In this document: positions 1 through 8,747 of the stretch, piece by piece
Position numbering within the stretch: the first letter of the stretch is position 1
Layout of the letters: each line of letters starts with the position of its first letter
Origin: Paenibacillus durus ATCC 35681
GTDB taxonomy: Bacteria; Bacillota; Bacilli; Paenibacillales; Paenibacillaceae
Assembly: GCF_000993825.1 (NCBI RefSeq)
Contig: NZ_CP011114.1
Coordinates: 1,612,001 to 1,676,000, forward strand
Direction of reading: 5' to 3'
Length of the DNA stretch: 64,000 bases
Notes under the pieces: generated by a model
What the model saw: the letters and a program-made list of their open reading frames with translations, nothing else
What the model was told of the DNA's origin: nothing
The model's database searches: none
Program-made: the position numbers and the translations under genes

Positions 1-608
1 GTTTGCTTGGCGAGTTTCCAGCGGACGCTGCCCATTTTGCGGGTGGGAGCGACGAACAGCGGGACTACCAGCACACTGACTAAGGCCAGCTTCCAGTTCA
101 TCAGAAACAGCGTCCCCGCCGTGCTTATCAGTACCAGCAGATTGCTGGCAAAATTCACGATCGTGCCGCTGAATACCCCCTGAATCCCCGAAATATCGCT
201 GGTCATTCTGGTGATGACTTCACCCTGCTTCACATTCGAGAAGAACTGCAGCGGCATGTCTTGAAGATGACGGTACATCTGATTTTTCATATCATAGACG
301 ATATTTTGCGAAATAAAAGAGTTCAAATAACTCTGCAGCACGCCCAGCAGGCCGGATGCAACCGTTGCGCCCAGGGAGGCTGTGACCAGGAAGATCAGCA
401 TCCGCAAATCTTTGCCCGGGAGCGCATGATCGACGATTTGCTGAATGAGCAGAGGCGGCAGCAGTCCAAGCAGGGAAGTGAGAATCAGGATCGCCAGCAC
501 GACCAGCGTCTGTTTCCAATAAGGAAGGAAATAGCGGTAAATCCGCAGCAGCATGGCTTTGGAGAAATCCGGCTTCTCCAGGGAGTCGTCGAATTTCATT
601 CTCCCCAT
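1..608 (-). CDS. ABC exporter, membrane half (partial, runs off left edge)
   Basis: This minus-strand gene starts with ATG at 608 and stays open to base 1, giving 202 N-terminal residues. They form the transmembrane part of a type I (ABCB/MsbA-like) exporter: helices near residues 25-50 and 60-85, the conserved segment DMKNQMYRHLQDMPLQFF, then the coupling-type motif GEVITRMTSDI. The ATP-binding domain would lie left of the window. It follows a MarR gene on the same strand with about 114 bases between them, so it is probably a MarR-controlled drug or lipid exporter in one operon. The substrate cannot be inferred. The family call is secure; the length and domain completeness are not visible. 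Confidence 0.88.
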   Translation of the reverse strand, partial: MGRMKFDDSLEKPDFSKAMLLRIYRYFLPYWKQTLVVLAILILTSLLGLLPPLLIQQIVDHALPGKDLRMLIFLVTASLGATVASGLLGVLQSYLNSFISQNIVYDMKNQMYRHLQDMPLQFFSNVKQGEVITRMTSDISGIQGVFSGTIVNFASNLLVLISTAGTLFLMNWKLALVSVLVVPLFVAPTRKMGSVRWKLAKQ

Positions 609-722
609 AGTGGGTCCGGCAGTTCTTGACATATTGTATCACCAGCTTTGGTATGAATTGTAAGAGCCGGAATCGGCATCCGGCAGGCGTTTCGAAGACT
701 TGCACATCAGCAGCGGCAAAAG

Positions 723-1154
723 TTACAGTTCGTTCAACAGCCGTTCATGCATTGTCAGCAGCCGCTCGATCTCATCATGTGAGAACTGGCGGAGAGCTCC
801 GGCCAGTGCCTTGCGGGACAGGTCTTCCCGGTCATATTGTTCGCACAAGGCTCCCCCGGCCGGGGTAAGATGCAGCAGCGTCTCCCTGCGATCCTGCGGG
901 GAGATTTCGCGAACCGCGAATTCTTTTTCAACGAGGGCGTCAATATGCAGGCTTACCCTGCTCTTGGGCATCCGCAGCCGCTCGGTCACTTCTTTCTGGG
1001 TGAGTCCGGGAACCGTACGGATCAACCGGAGAATATCGAGCTGATGCACGGTCAGTCCGGCCTCGGCGGCGCTTTGGTGGGCGAGTCTTTTAAGCTGCCT
1101 GGCAACGGAAAAAAAGGACCGGTAAACCTCCGCCGTATGGCAATGATCGTCCAT
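723..1154 (-). CDS. MarR family transcriptional regulator
   Basis: The product of 143 residues has a MarR winged-helix core: TVHQLDILRLIRTVPGLTQKEVTERL, then the recognition-helix segment PKSRVSLHIDALVEK and the wing EISPQDRRETLLHLT. An upstream ATG at 1172 is in frame, but AGGAGGG lies between the two ATGs, 8 bases before the one at 1154, so 1154 is taken as the start. The gene lies just upstream of the ABC exporter on the same strand and probably represses that operon and itself. A wide inverted repeat sits over its promoter region. The ligand is unknown. Confidence 0.88.
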   Translation of the reverse strand: MDDHCHTAEVYRSFFSVARQLKRLAHQSAAEAGLTVHQLDILRLIRTVPGLTQKEVTERLRMPKSRVSLHIDALVEKEFAVREISPQDRRETLLHLTPAGGALCEQYDREDLSRKALAGALRQFSHDEIERLLTMHERLLNEL

Positions 1155-1171
1155 TAGCTGTACCCTCCTCA

Positions 1172-1208
1172 TTAGTTATCAATGAAAACAGTTTACAATA
1201 ATAACTAA
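1172..1208. promoter_or_regulatory. Possible MarR operator (inverted repeat)
   Basis: TTAGTTAT at 1172-1179 and ATAACTAA at 1201-1208 are perfect inverted arms separated by 21 bases, immediately upstream of the MarR ribosome site. The position fits autorepression. The wide spacing is unusual for a single MarR dimer, so it may be two half-sites or chance. Confidence 0.35.
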
Positions 1209-1240
1209 ATAAATGCAAACAGACAGGAGAAATATCCCTT

Positions 1241-1256
1241 CATATTTTCCACATAT
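1241..1256 (+). promoter_or_regulatory. Shared 16-bp motif, likely response-regulator site
   Basis: CATATTTTCCACATAT is present here, about 60 bases before the CWB2 lipoprotein gene, and exactly again at 37093-37108 before the two-component operon. Within it, ATATTTTCC recurs with an 11-base period (ATATTTTCC-AC-ATATTTTTCC), the arrangement typical of OmpR-type response-regulator sites. Both copies are followed shortly by CCGGT. It is inferred to be a target of the regulator encoded at 37169. Confidence 0.5.
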
Positions 1257-1314
1257 TTTTCCGGTACACTGGACTTAAATAGATAAGAGACATTCTCAAC
1301 ACGGGAGGAAACTG

Positions 1315-2508
1315 ATGAAAAAGCTATTGAAAATTGGAGCTGTCGCTTTGCTGTTCGGGTCGGTTCTGGCAGGATGTACACTGGGCGGCAAGGCGGATGA
1401 AGCGGCGAACAGTAATCCTGCGGATACTTCTGCTGTTGCAGTACCTTGGATCGGAACGAAAAATACGACGCGTATCAACACCTCCGATCCGGCAGCGGCG
1501 GCGGTACTTGTCTCACAGACCCTTTGGACAGCGCAGTCGGATGCCAGCCGCCCATCCAGCGTCGTGCTGACGGACGTGGCCAATTGGCAGATCGCCGCAG
1601 TCGCGACTGACCTGATTCATCATCCGAGCAACGGTCCGGTGCTCTTTTTTGACAAAGACAATGTACCTCAGGCTACGCTGGACGAGCTGAAGCGGCTGAA
1701 TCCGAAAGGAGCCGAGAGCAATGACGGCATCCAGATCGTTATCGTCGGTCCGGTATCGGATAATGTGAAGCGGCAGCTGGATAATTTAAAAATGAAGATC
1801 GATCAGATTGCAGGCGATGATCCGGCTGCCGTGGCTGCGGCTATTGATGCGTATTACGCCAAGGTCGCCGGCGAGCTGCCGCAGGGCGTTGTCATTGGCT
1901 CGGCCGACAGCCCGGAGTATACCCTGCCTGCCGTCAACTGGATCGCGCACATGCCAGAGCCGCTGCTCTATGTCACCAAAGACAGTGTGCCGGATGCGAC
2001 GGCGAAGGCGCTTGAGGGACGTTCCGGCAAGGCGTCCATTTATGTGCTCGGCCCCGAATCGGCTGTATCAGCCAAGGTTGAGGATGCGCTGAAGCAGTAC
2101 GGAACGGTTACACGGATTTCCGGCAGCGATCCTTATCAGAATGCGATCGCTTTTGCCAAGTTCAAGGATTCTAGCAACGGATTCGGCTGGGGAATCACGA
2201 CGCCGGGGCATAATTTCTCGTTCGTAACGACGGACTCCCCGGCGCTGGCCATTGCGGCCGCTCCGTTCAGCCATCTCGGCAAGCATGCACCGCTGCTGTT
2301 CACCGAGAAATCCGGCACGCCGGATTCGGTCATGAATTACCTGATGGAAGTAATGCCGAAGTTCCAGGACTCCCCGGCGGAAGGCCCGTATAACCACGCC
2401 TGGATTACCGGCGACAGCTCGGCCATTACGGCCAAGACGCAGAGCGAAATTGACGACATGCTGGAAATCTCCCCGGCATCCGGAGAGAACCCGCATTCCG
2501 GTCATTAG
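1315..2508 (+). CDS. CWB2-type cell-wall-binding lipoprotein
   Basis: The 397-residue product has a lipoprotein signal peptide with lipobox LAGC and Cys21 as the lipidated residue. The body has repeated segments of the cell-wall-binding repeat 2 type: alternating VVLTD, ALAIAAAPF and DNVPQATLDELKRLN stretches with IVIVGPVSDNVKRQL, the usual pattern of putative cell wall binding 2 domains. It therefore probably sits on the outer membrane face and contacts wall polymers. A 16-bp motif shared with the 37-kb two-component promoter lies upstream, suggesting control by that system. The C-terminus ends in a His-containing tail (ENPHSGH). The domain family is fairly sure; the function is unknown. Confidence 0.75.
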   Translation: MKKLLKIGAVALLFGSVLAGCTLGGKADEAANSNPADTSAVAVPWIGTKNTTRINTSDPAAAAVLVSQTLWTAQSDASRPSSVVLTDVANWQIAAVATDLIHHPSNGPVLFFDKDNVPQATLDELKRLNPKGAESNDGIQIVIVGPVSDNVKRQLDNLKMKIDQIAGDDPAAVAAAIDAYYAKVAGELPQGVVIGSADSPEYTLPAVNWIAHMPEPLLYVTKDSVPDATAKALEGRSGKASIYVLGPESAVSAKVEDALKQYGTVTRISGSDPYQNAIAFAKFKDSSNGFGWGITTPGHNFSFVTTDSPALAIAAAPFSHLGKHAPLLFTEKSGTPDSVMNYLMEVMPKFQDSPAEGPYNHAWITGDSSAITAKTQSEIDDMLEISPASGENPHSGH

Positions 2509-2577
2509 ATCGGCGTCGGTAAGCAGTGGAATAAGAATTGCCGAAGTGTAGTTATAGGGAAAGGAGGCGAATAAGCG

Positions 2578-2847
2578 ATGAAAAAGAAACTATGGATCGG
2601 CATCGGAGCAATCGTGCTGACGCTCGGCATCGGTACGGCGGTTTATGCCGCTGATGCGGGAAACTCTACTTTTCAAGAGTTGCTCCCCTTTATGAAAAAA
2701 ATGCATCCGAACCTGTCCGAGCAGCAACTGAATGACATGCATAAATCCTGCGAAGAGCAGAACGGCAGCATGGGCACCATGATGAAGTCCGGTTCCGGGA
2801 TGATGAAGAACATGGGAAGCATGATGAGCGGAAGTTCGATGATGTAA
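2578..2847 (+). CDS. Small exported Met-rich protein
   Basis: The product of 89 residues has a cleavable signal peptide (MKKKLWIGIGAIVLTLGIG...VYAADA). The mature part has a short helical segment (FQELLPFMKKMHPNLSEQQL) with one Cys, then a C-terminal tail rich in Met, Gly and Ser (MGTMMKSGSGMMKNMGSMM). Such tails can bind Cu(I) or similar soft metals, but no recognised metal motif is present. An AAGGAGGCG ribosome site precedes ATG 2578. It lies 69 bases after the CWB2 gene and is followed by a strong terminator, so the two may share a transcript. I do not recognise a named family. Confidence 0.7.
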   Translation: MKKKLWIGIGAIVLTLGIGTAVYAADAGNSTFQELLPFMKKMHPNLSEQQLNDMHKSCEEQNGSMGTMMKSGSGMMKNMGSMMSGSSMM

Positions 2848-2872
2848 TTGGTGCTGTGACGGGTAGAAAAAT

Positions 2873-2910
2873 GGCGTGCGAATCGAGAGATTCGGCACGC
2901 CGTTTTTTTG
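2873..2910 (+). terminator. Rho-independent terminator
   Basis: GGCGTGCGAATC pairs with GATTCGGCACGCC around a GAGA loop (one bulged G), followed by seven T. It closes the CWB2/Met-rich transcript. Confidence 0.9.
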
Positions 2911-2947
2911 TTTGGTCCGGGTGAAAGAGGTTGGCCCTTATAATAAT

Positions 2948-3100
2948 ATGGTAATAGTGCAACTAAAATCAATGGGGTACGACAGTGTTACAATTTATTA
3001 TGAAACCCAGACCGTAAGCATTGTGCTTCGGATTGTTTGCGATTCCGGTGCTAAAGGATCAGCTTATGTAGATAACATCTACTTAATACAAGTTCCATAA
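2948..3100 (+). pseudogene. C-terminal relic of a secreted carbohydrate-binding-type domain
   Basis: The open frame ending at 3100 reads VLRIVCDSGAKGSAYVDNIYLIQVP at its end. The GSAYVDNIYL strand followed by a short tail is typical of the last beta strand of CBM4/9-like jelly-roll domains. The frame has no credible start: its first ATG lies inside the preceding terminator hairpin. It is therefore read as the stump of a larger gene deleted on its 5' side, perhaps another member of the modular array that follows. The identification rests on one strand motif only. Confidence 0.4.
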
Positions 3101-3136
3101 GAAGGACTTTATCCGATAGTTGAATAATAACTTTGA

Positions 3137-3189
3137 TAGGCCGCTGCTCTTGGTTTCGTTACAAGGAGTCAGTGGCTTATTGAATTTTT
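3137..3189 (+). terminator. Probable terminator after the relic
   Basis: An imperfect inverted repeat (TAGGCCGCTG-CTCTTG against CAAGGAGTCAGTGGCTTA, loop TTTCGTTA) is followed by GAATTTTT. It would end the transcript of the lost upstream gene. Bases 3190-3371 hold no feature that I can see. Confidence 0.45.
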
Positions 3190-3371
3190 ATCCAAAATAT
3201 TAAATTTAAGGTCCTAATTTCTATTCGACACAAAAGGTTCATCTTAATTCGACAATTTACAAGTTTATCCGACATTATCTCCTAATGAAAATCAAGAAAA
3301 AATTAAGTTATATTTTAACAATAGAGTATTAGAAACATTGTGCTTAAAAAAGAAACATTGGGGGAAGACAG

Positions 3372-3527
3372 TTGAAAGTACATACATATGATTGGAAGAA
3401 GTCTGCCTGTGTCTTTTTGATCAGTGCAGTATTCTTGATGGGGTTCCTTAATCATTTTGTGAATCCTACTGCATCAGTGGAGGTTTCTGTTGGAAGCGGA
3501 TTGAAAGGCGCTATCTATTTTATGTGA
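3372..3527 (+). CDS. Short exported or membrane peptide, possibly a truncated array member
   Basis: A TTG start at 3372 has GGGGGAAG upstream and opens a 51-codon frame: KVHTYDWKKSACVFLISAVFL, then MGFLNHFVNPTASVEVSVGSG. The N-terminus is a convincing signal peptide or single membrane helix followed by about 20 residues. Every gene of the following array also begins with a signal peptide, so this could be the 5' stump of a lost member or a genuine small secreted peptide. It is too short for family assignment. The 106 bases to the next start hold only that gene's GGAGG site. Confidence 0.4.
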   Translation: MKVHTYDWKKSACVFLISAVFLMGFLNHFVNPTASVEVSVGSGLKGAIYFM

Positions 3528-3633
3528 TTCCTTTCCTATCTTATGATAAATCTACTGTTTTCTGTGAATATATCTATATTTAGAAAACTGAATTTAAAAA
3601 AGCAGTTTAATCCAATATTTGGAGGTTCCCTAA

Positions 3634-4998
3634 TTGTTATATTATTTTCGCAATAACCTTAAAATCATTTGCTGTATTACAGGCTTTTTGCTACTTCTTT
3701 TCGTAAACCCTGATGTATTACAAGCAGCTAGCTATAACTATGATTCTCAATCTGGAAGACTCAGCAGTGTGGTTAATGATGATGGATCAATTATAATATT
3801 CCATTATGATAATAATGGAAACCTCGTTTCTAAAAAAAGTATTAAGAGTCCTATGGTTCAAGCACCAACGGAGGCTAATCTTTTAGATAACTCCTACGAG
3901 GTTTACGCCTACGGAGTAAGCAAGGGGGCCATTAACGTAACGTTTCCAACGTGGACCGAACATAATGGGAATGACGATTTGGCTTATCCGTGGGTTGCGG
4001 GTCAAAAAGTAGCAGATGGAATCTGGAAAGCTGTAGTTCCCTTTAACAAACATTTTAATGAAACTGGCCTATACTACAATGATGTGTGGGTGGATGGGAC
4101 CTATTTTGGGGGAAGTCAAACTGTTGTACGGAGAAATACTGTCCGCATTCCTGAAAAAGTAAGCTTAAAGGATGGTAGCTACGATATTATCGTGGAAGGT
4201 ATTCCTGAGAATATTAATAAACTTACCTTCTATACATGGACAGAGGCAAATGGACAAGACGACTTAAGGCAAAGCGGAGGACAAAAATTAGACTCAAATA
4301 CATGGAAGATAACCATTCCATTTAATGAACACAACAATGAAACAGGTGTTTATATTACCCATATTTACACGATTGATTCATATGGCAATAGTACGGGAAT
4401 CGGAGTTAGTACAATGGCTGCTTCTTTTGTTCAAGCACCAACGGAGGCTAATCTTTTAGATAACTCCTACGAGGTTTACGCCTACGGCATAAGCAAGGAG
4501 GCCATTAATGTAACGTTTCCGACGTGGACCGAACATAATGGGAATGACGATTTGGCTTATCCGTGGGTTGCGGGTCAAAAAGTAGCAGATGGAATCTGGA
4601 AAGCTGTAGTTCCCTTTAACAAACATTTTAATGAAACCGGCCTATACTACAATGATGTGTGGGTGGATGGGACCTATTTTGGGGGAAGTCAAACTGTTGT
4701 ACGGAGAAATACTGTCCGCATTCCTGAAAAAGTAAGCTTAAAGGATGGTAGCTACGATATTATCGTGGAAGGTATTCCTGAGAATATTAATAAACTTACC
4801 TTCTATACATGGACAGAGGCAAATGGACAAGACGACTTAAGGCAAAGCGGAGGACAAAAATTAGACTCAAATACATGGAAGATAACCATTCCATTTAATG
4901 AACACAACAATGAGGCAGGTGTTTATACTACTCATATTTACACGATTGATTCATTTGGCAATAGTACGGGAATCGGAGTTCAAACTACAGCGTATTAA
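3634..4998 (+). CDS. Secreted YD-hairpin protein with four GBS-Bsp-like repeats (array gene 1)
   Basis: The 454-residue protein starts at TTG 3634, 8 bases after GGAGG. Order of parts: signal peptide to about residue 32 (ending VLQAA), one YD/RHS hairpin (YNYDSQSGRLSSV ... FHYDNNGNLVSKK, about 33-70), then four units of about 95 residues. Each unit carries the pattern FPTWTEHNGNDDL or FYTWTEANGQDDL, then W, HNNETG and YITHIYTID, matching GBS Bsp-like repeats found in secreted Gram-positive surface proteins. Units 1-2 and 3-4 are a nearly exact duplication. It is inferred to be an extracellular binding or adhesion protein. It heads a plus-strand array that leads into the RHS toxin gene. Confidence 0.8.
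   Translation: MLYYFRNNLKIICCITGFLLLLFVNPDVLQAASYNYDSQSGRLSSVVNDDGSIIIFHYDNNGNLVSKKSIKSPMVQAPTEANLLDNSYEVYAYGVSKGAINVTFPTWTEHNGNDDLAYPWVAGQKVADGIWKAVVPFNKHFNETGLYYNDVWVDGTYFGGSQTVVRRNTVRIPEKVSLKDGSYDIIVEGIPENINKLTFYTWTEANGQDDLRQSGGQKLDSNTWKITIPFNEHNNETGVYITHIYTIDSYGNSTGIGVSTMAASFVQAPTEANLLDNSYEVYAYGISKEAINVTFPTWTEHNGNDDLAYPWVAGQKVADGIWKAVVPFNKHFNETGLYYNDVWVDGTYFGGSQTVVRRNTVRIPEKVSLKDGSYDIIVEGIPENINKLTFYTWTEANGQDDLRQSGGQKLDSNTWKITIPFNEHNNEAGVYTTHIYTIDSFGNSTGIGVQTTAY
3856..4983 (+). repeat. 573-bp tandem duplication inside array gene 1
   Basis: Bases 3856-4428 recur almost unchanged at 4429-4983, an offset of 573 bases (191 codons) that keeps the frame. Only scattered differences are seen, such as GGGGCC against GAGGCC and TATATTACC against TATACTACT. 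The near identity points to a recent duplication or ongoing conversion. Confidence 0.92.
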
Positions 4999-5214
4999 TA
5001 TTGTTTTTTAGTAATCAACTACAAATCTAAACAAGGAGTAAGGAGAAAAGACTTTAAAGGGAATTAATGTTAGTAAAATAAAAATAATACTCTTAGATGA
5101 CTTGTTGTACAATAATTTGCTTGATTATATTTTACAAATTCATTCTATGTTAGCTCGGGAGTCCGGCTGTTTGTAAAGACAAGCAATTAAGAGTTTTTGG
5201 GAGTGATAATATCA

Positions 5215-6618
5215 ATGAAGAGAATTAGGCGGGGGTTTATATTCACGAGTGTACTGATGGCTGTATTATGGGGAGGAATGACCAACGCTTTAGCTCTGGA
5301 GGCCTATTCCAGCTACATTATGATTGATATGGGAGCAACCACACAGAGGCAAACCGTCTATATTTATAACCAGGGGCGTTTGGAAACGGAGATTAGGCCA
5401 GATAATTCAATGCTTCAATACACGTATGACAAAAGCGGCAACCTGCTAAAACGAAGCCGGGGCTATTCATCCGAGCCTTACCTATTCAGTACTACGGCAC
5501 AATCGTATGATGTCTATCTCAAAAGTGTTCCCGAGAGTACCCAGAAGGTGGAATTCCCGACTTGGACAGCGCAAGCCGATCAAGATGACCTTGAATGGAT
5601 TCCGGGAGAAAAAGTAGGGAACGGTGTCTGGAAAGCTACAGTCATGTACAGTCGGCATGGAGGACAGAAAGGCACCTATATCACCCACATCTATGCAGAT
5701 GGTAAATATGTTGGTGGCACATCCGCACAAGTACAGGATAGTCAGAGAATTATTGCGCCGCAGGAGGCGTCTTTGGCGGACGGATACTATGAAGTGAGCG
5801 TTGAAGGTGTGGCTCGTACAGTGCAAGAAGTTCGTTTCCCCAGCTGGACCGCAAACAACGATCAGGATGACCTTGAAAATCCGTGGATTATCGGAGAAAA
5901 GATAGACGATACCACTTGGCGCATTCGCGTACCCTTCAGCAAACATAATTTTGAAACCGGAAATTATTTTACCCATATCTACTCTTTTGACAAGTACGGG
6001 AACATAGGAGGAGTTGGAGGTACAGTGGTTAACGTCAAAGGAGGTGCTGGTGGCTCTACGGAAACCGACCTTTCCGGCGTTTCCTATGATGTATTTATGT
6101 ATGGTGTAGACCCACAGGCGCAGCATGTTTATTTTCCGACTTGGACAGCAAATCAGGATCAAGATGATATCGAATGGATCGAGGGTGTAAAGGTTGCAAA
6201 TGGAGTTTGGAAAGGAACGGTTGTCTATGCCAAACACCAATCTGAGACAGGGAATTACATTACCCATATTTATACAGATGGCAAAATGATAGGATATTGG
6301 AGTTTTAACGTTACTAATACGGTAACAGTTGAAGCGCCGAAGACGGTCATGTTAGGCAGTCTGTTCTATGATGTGACCATCTCGGGAGTTCCCTCAAATG
6401 TAACTGATGTCAAGTTTCCGACGTGGACGGACAGTAATGGTCAGGATGACATTCAATGGACGAGCGGAGAGCGTATCAGCCCTACAAGCTGGCGTGTTCG
6501 AATTCCGTTCTATATTCACAATAATGAAACAGGCACCTATATTACACATATTTATGCCTATGATGCATATGGAAACCATCGTGCAGTAGGTGGGATGACG
6601 GTAAATGTAGGGAATTAA
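5215..6618 (+). CDS. Secreted YD-hairpin protein with four GBS-Bsp-like repeats (array gene 2)
   Basis: The preferred start is ATG 5215 (467 residues), behind GGGAG; TTG 5197 is also in frame but has a poorer site. A signal peptide ends near NALALEA. A single YD hairpin follows (VYIYNQGRLETEIRPDNSM, then YTYDKSGNLLKRS). Four repeats then carry FPTWTAQADQDDLEW, FPSWTANNDQDDL, FPTWTANQDQDDIEW and FPTWTDSNGQDDIQW, each followed by a KHxxETGxYxTHIY-type strand. The repeats are of the same GBS-Bsp-like family as gene 1 but clearly diverged, unlike the near-identical halves of gene 1. It is probably an extracellular ligand-binding protein. It lies 216 bases after gene 1 and 58 before gene 3. Confidence 0.8.
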   Translation: MKRIRRGFIFTSVLMAVLWGGMTNALALEAYSSYIMIDMGATTQRQTVYIYNQGRLETEIRPDNSMLQYTYDKSGNLLKRSRGYSSEPYLFSTTAQSYDVYLKSVPESTQKVEFPTWTAQADQDDLEWIPGEKVGNGVWKATVMYSRHGGQKGTYITHIYADGKYVGGTSAQVQDSQRIIAPQEASLADGYYEVSVEGVARTVQEVRFPSWTANNDQDDLENPWIIGEKIDDTTWRIRVPFSKHNFETGNYFTHIYSFDKYGNIGGVGGTVVNVKGGAGGSTETDLSGVSYDVFMYGVDPQAQHVYFPTWTANQDQDDIEWIEGVKVANGVWKGTVVYAKHQSETGNYITHIYTDGKMIGYWSFNVTNTVTVEAPKTVMLGSLFYDVTISGVPSNVTDVKFPTWTDSNGQDDIQWTSGERISPTSWRVRIPFYIHNNETGTYITHIYAYDAYGNHRAVGGMTVNVGN

Positions 6619-6676
6619 GGGAGTCAGATGTCAATTGAGGGATAATATTAACTCTTGTTTTGAAGAAAGGAAAGAG

Positions 6677-8737
6677 ATGATTAACAAAAAATATTCTAAA
6701 GCCTATATGATAGTTTTTTTAGTAATTATAATTTCGTTAGCGACGATGTCACCCGTGTACAGCTTTTCTAATGATAATAAGAACTACACCTATGATGCAA
6801 ATGGCAGACTTACGTATATCGATTCCAGAAGTGATAGACTAAGTCTCCAGTACGATCTGCAAGGAAACCTGACTTCTAAAATTAATGAAACTAATTTAAA
6901 CGGAAGATACAGTATGAAGTCTACGGGCATTACCTCGTATGGAGAACAAGATTATAGCAGTGTTCAAGGTCAGGCAAACTGGTACTACCAACAGTGGGAT
7001 GGATCAAATTATACGAATCTTACCTATAAAAACGGTCAGTGGGAAGGACAAACACCATTTACGATCATTTATAAAAATTTCCAACATCCGGATCAAACGG
7101 ATTCTGTCCGTAAATGGGTCGCTCCCAGATCGGGAATGATTCGAATTACAGGTAATGTAGCTAAAAACAATCCCGGCGGCGGCGGCGACGGTGTAGTTGC
7201 AAGCATATTAAAGAATAAAACAAAACTATGGATCAAATCGATCGCTTACAATGACACAGCGGGGTATGATGTGGAACTAACAGTGGGAGTCAGATCCGGG
7301 GATGCCATTTATTTTATCGTTAATAAAAATAAAGAAAGCACCTATGATGGTACGGTCTGGAATCCGGCAATTGACTTTATTGAATCTTATTCGGCAGAAG
7401 AAGAATTTAGCAGCGTCCAAGGACAAAATAACTGGTACTACCAACAGTGGGACGGATCAAACTACACGGATTTAACGTATATGAACGGCCAGTGGGTAGG
7501 GAGAACCCCGACAACCATCGTTACAAAAGATTTTCAGCATCCGGATGAAACGGATTCCGTCCGAAAATGGGTAGCTCCCAAATCGGGAATGATTCGGATT
7601 GCAGGTAATGTAGGGAAGGAGAATCCCGGCGGTGGTGATGGAGTAATCGCAACCATAGTAAAGAACAAAATCAAACTGTGGACGAAAACTATTACTTACA
7701 ATGACATGGTAGGTTATGAAGTGGGTTTAACCGTAGGTGTCAGCGCTGGGGATGCGATTTACTTTATCATTAACAAAAATGGGGATGGGGCTTATGACGG
7801 TACGAAATGGACACCGGTGATTGCTTACATGGGGTCACATTCGGCGGAAGAAGAATATAGCGACATTCAAGGACAAAATAACTGGTACTACCAACAGTGG
7901 GACGGATCAAACTACACGGATTTAACGTATATGAACGGTCAGTGGGAAGGAAGAACTCCGACAACTATCGTTACAAAAGACTTTCAGCATTCAGACCAAA
8001 CAGATTCTGTCCGAAAATGGGTAGCTCCCAAATCGGGGATAATTCGGATTGCAGGAAATGTAGCGAAAGAGAATCCTGGCGGCGGGGATGGAGTAATTGC
8101 CAGTATAGCTAAAAACAAAGTCAAGTTATGGACTCAAACCATTGCCTATAATGACATGGCGGGCTATGAAATTGGACTGACGGTAGGAGTCAGCGCCGGG
8201 GATGCCATCTATTTTACTCTGAACAAAAATGGGGATGGGGCTTATGACGGTACGAAATGGACACCGGTGATTGCTTACATGGGGTCACATTCGGCGGAAG
8301 AAGAATATAGCGACATTCAAGGTCAAAATAACTGGTACTACCAGCAATGGGATGGATCAAACTACACGGATTTAACCTACAAGAACGGTCAGTGGGAAGG
8401 AAGAACTCCAACAACTATCGTTACAAAAGACTTTCAGCATCCGGATGAAACGGACTCAGTGCGAAAATGGGTAGCTCCCAAGTCAGGAATGATTCGGATT
8501 GCAGGAAATGTAGCGAAAGAGAATCCTGGCGGCGGGGATGGAGTGATTGCCAGTATAGCTAAAAACAAAGTCAAGTTATGGACGCAAACCATTGCCTATA
8601 ATGACATGGCGGGCTATGAAATTGGACTGACGGTAGGAGTCAGCGCCGGGGATGCCATCTATTTTACTCTGAACAAAAATGGAAATGGAGCCTATGACGG
8701 TACAAAGTGGACGCCGGCAATTGCTTATATTGATTAG
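6677..8737 (+). CDS. Secreted YD-hairpin protein with four 150-residue repeats (array gene 3)
   Basis: ATG 6677 follows AAGGAAAGAG and gives 686 residues; the frame extends upstream but without a ribosome site. Order: signal peptide ([19 protein letters not shown]), YD hairpin ([19 protein letters not shown], then [12 protein letters not shown]), then four tandem units of about 150 residues. Each unit begins [19 protein letters not shown], includes [19 protein letters not shown] and [16 protein letters not shown], and ends GDAIYFxxNKNGxxxYDGTxW. Seen here: a beta-sandwich-like pattern with conserved Trp and Gly-rich loops. I do not recognise a named domain; a secreted carbohydrate-binding fold is plausible. 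It ends 10 bases before array gene 4. Confidence 0.75.
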   Translation: MINKKYSKAYMIVFLVIIISLATMSPVYSFSNDNKNYTYDANGRLTYIDSRSDRLSLQYDLQGNLTSKINETNLNGRYSMKSTGITSYGEQDYSSVQGQANWYYQQWDGSNYTNLTYKNGQWEGQTPFTIIYKNFQHPDQTDSVRKWVAPRSGMIRITGNVAKNNPGGGGDGVVASILKNKTKLWIKSIAYNDTAGYDVELTVGVRSGDAIYFIVNKNKESTYDGTVWNPAIDFIESYSAEEEFSSVQGQNNWYYQQWDGSNYTDLTYMNGQWVGRTPTTIVTKDFQHPDETDSVRKWVAPKSGMIRIAGNVGKENPGGGDGVIATIVKNKIKLWTKTITYNDMVGYEVGLTVGVSAGDAIYFIINKNGDGAYDGTKWTPVIAYMGSHSAEEEYSDIQGQNNWYYQQWDGSNYTDLTYMNGQWEGRTPTTIVTKDFQHSDQTDSVRKWVAPKSGIIRIAGNVAKENPGGGDGVIASIAKNKVKLWTQTIAYNDMAGYEIGLTVGVSAGDAIYFTLNKNGDGAYDGTKWTPVIAYMGSHSAEEEYSDIQGQNNWYYQQWDGSNYTDLTYKNGQWEGRTPTTIVTKDFQHPDETDSVRKWVAPKSGMIRIAGNVAKENPGGGDGVIASIAKNKVKLWTQTIAYNDMAGYEIGLTVGVSAGDAIYFTLNKNGNGAYDGTKWTPAIAYID
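6956..8737 (+). repeat. Four in-frame coding repeats, period 450-453 bp
   Basis: Unit starts are at 6956, 7409, 7859 and 8309. Spacing is 453, 450 and 450 bases. Units 2-4 are much closer to each other than to unit 1, and units 3 and 4 share long identical stretches, indicating stepwise expansion from the 3' side. Confidence 0.92.
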
Positions 8738-8747
8738 GGGGGGCGTT

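Noticed and set aside
2876..3100. A 74-residue frame read as a gene
   Set aside because: Its start codon lies inside a terminator stem and there is no ribosome site; only the end looks like protein, so it is listed as a relic.
5482..6267. A 261-residue minus-strand frame
   Set aside because: It is the complement of the repetitive GBS-type domains of array gene 2 and has no start signal or family features.
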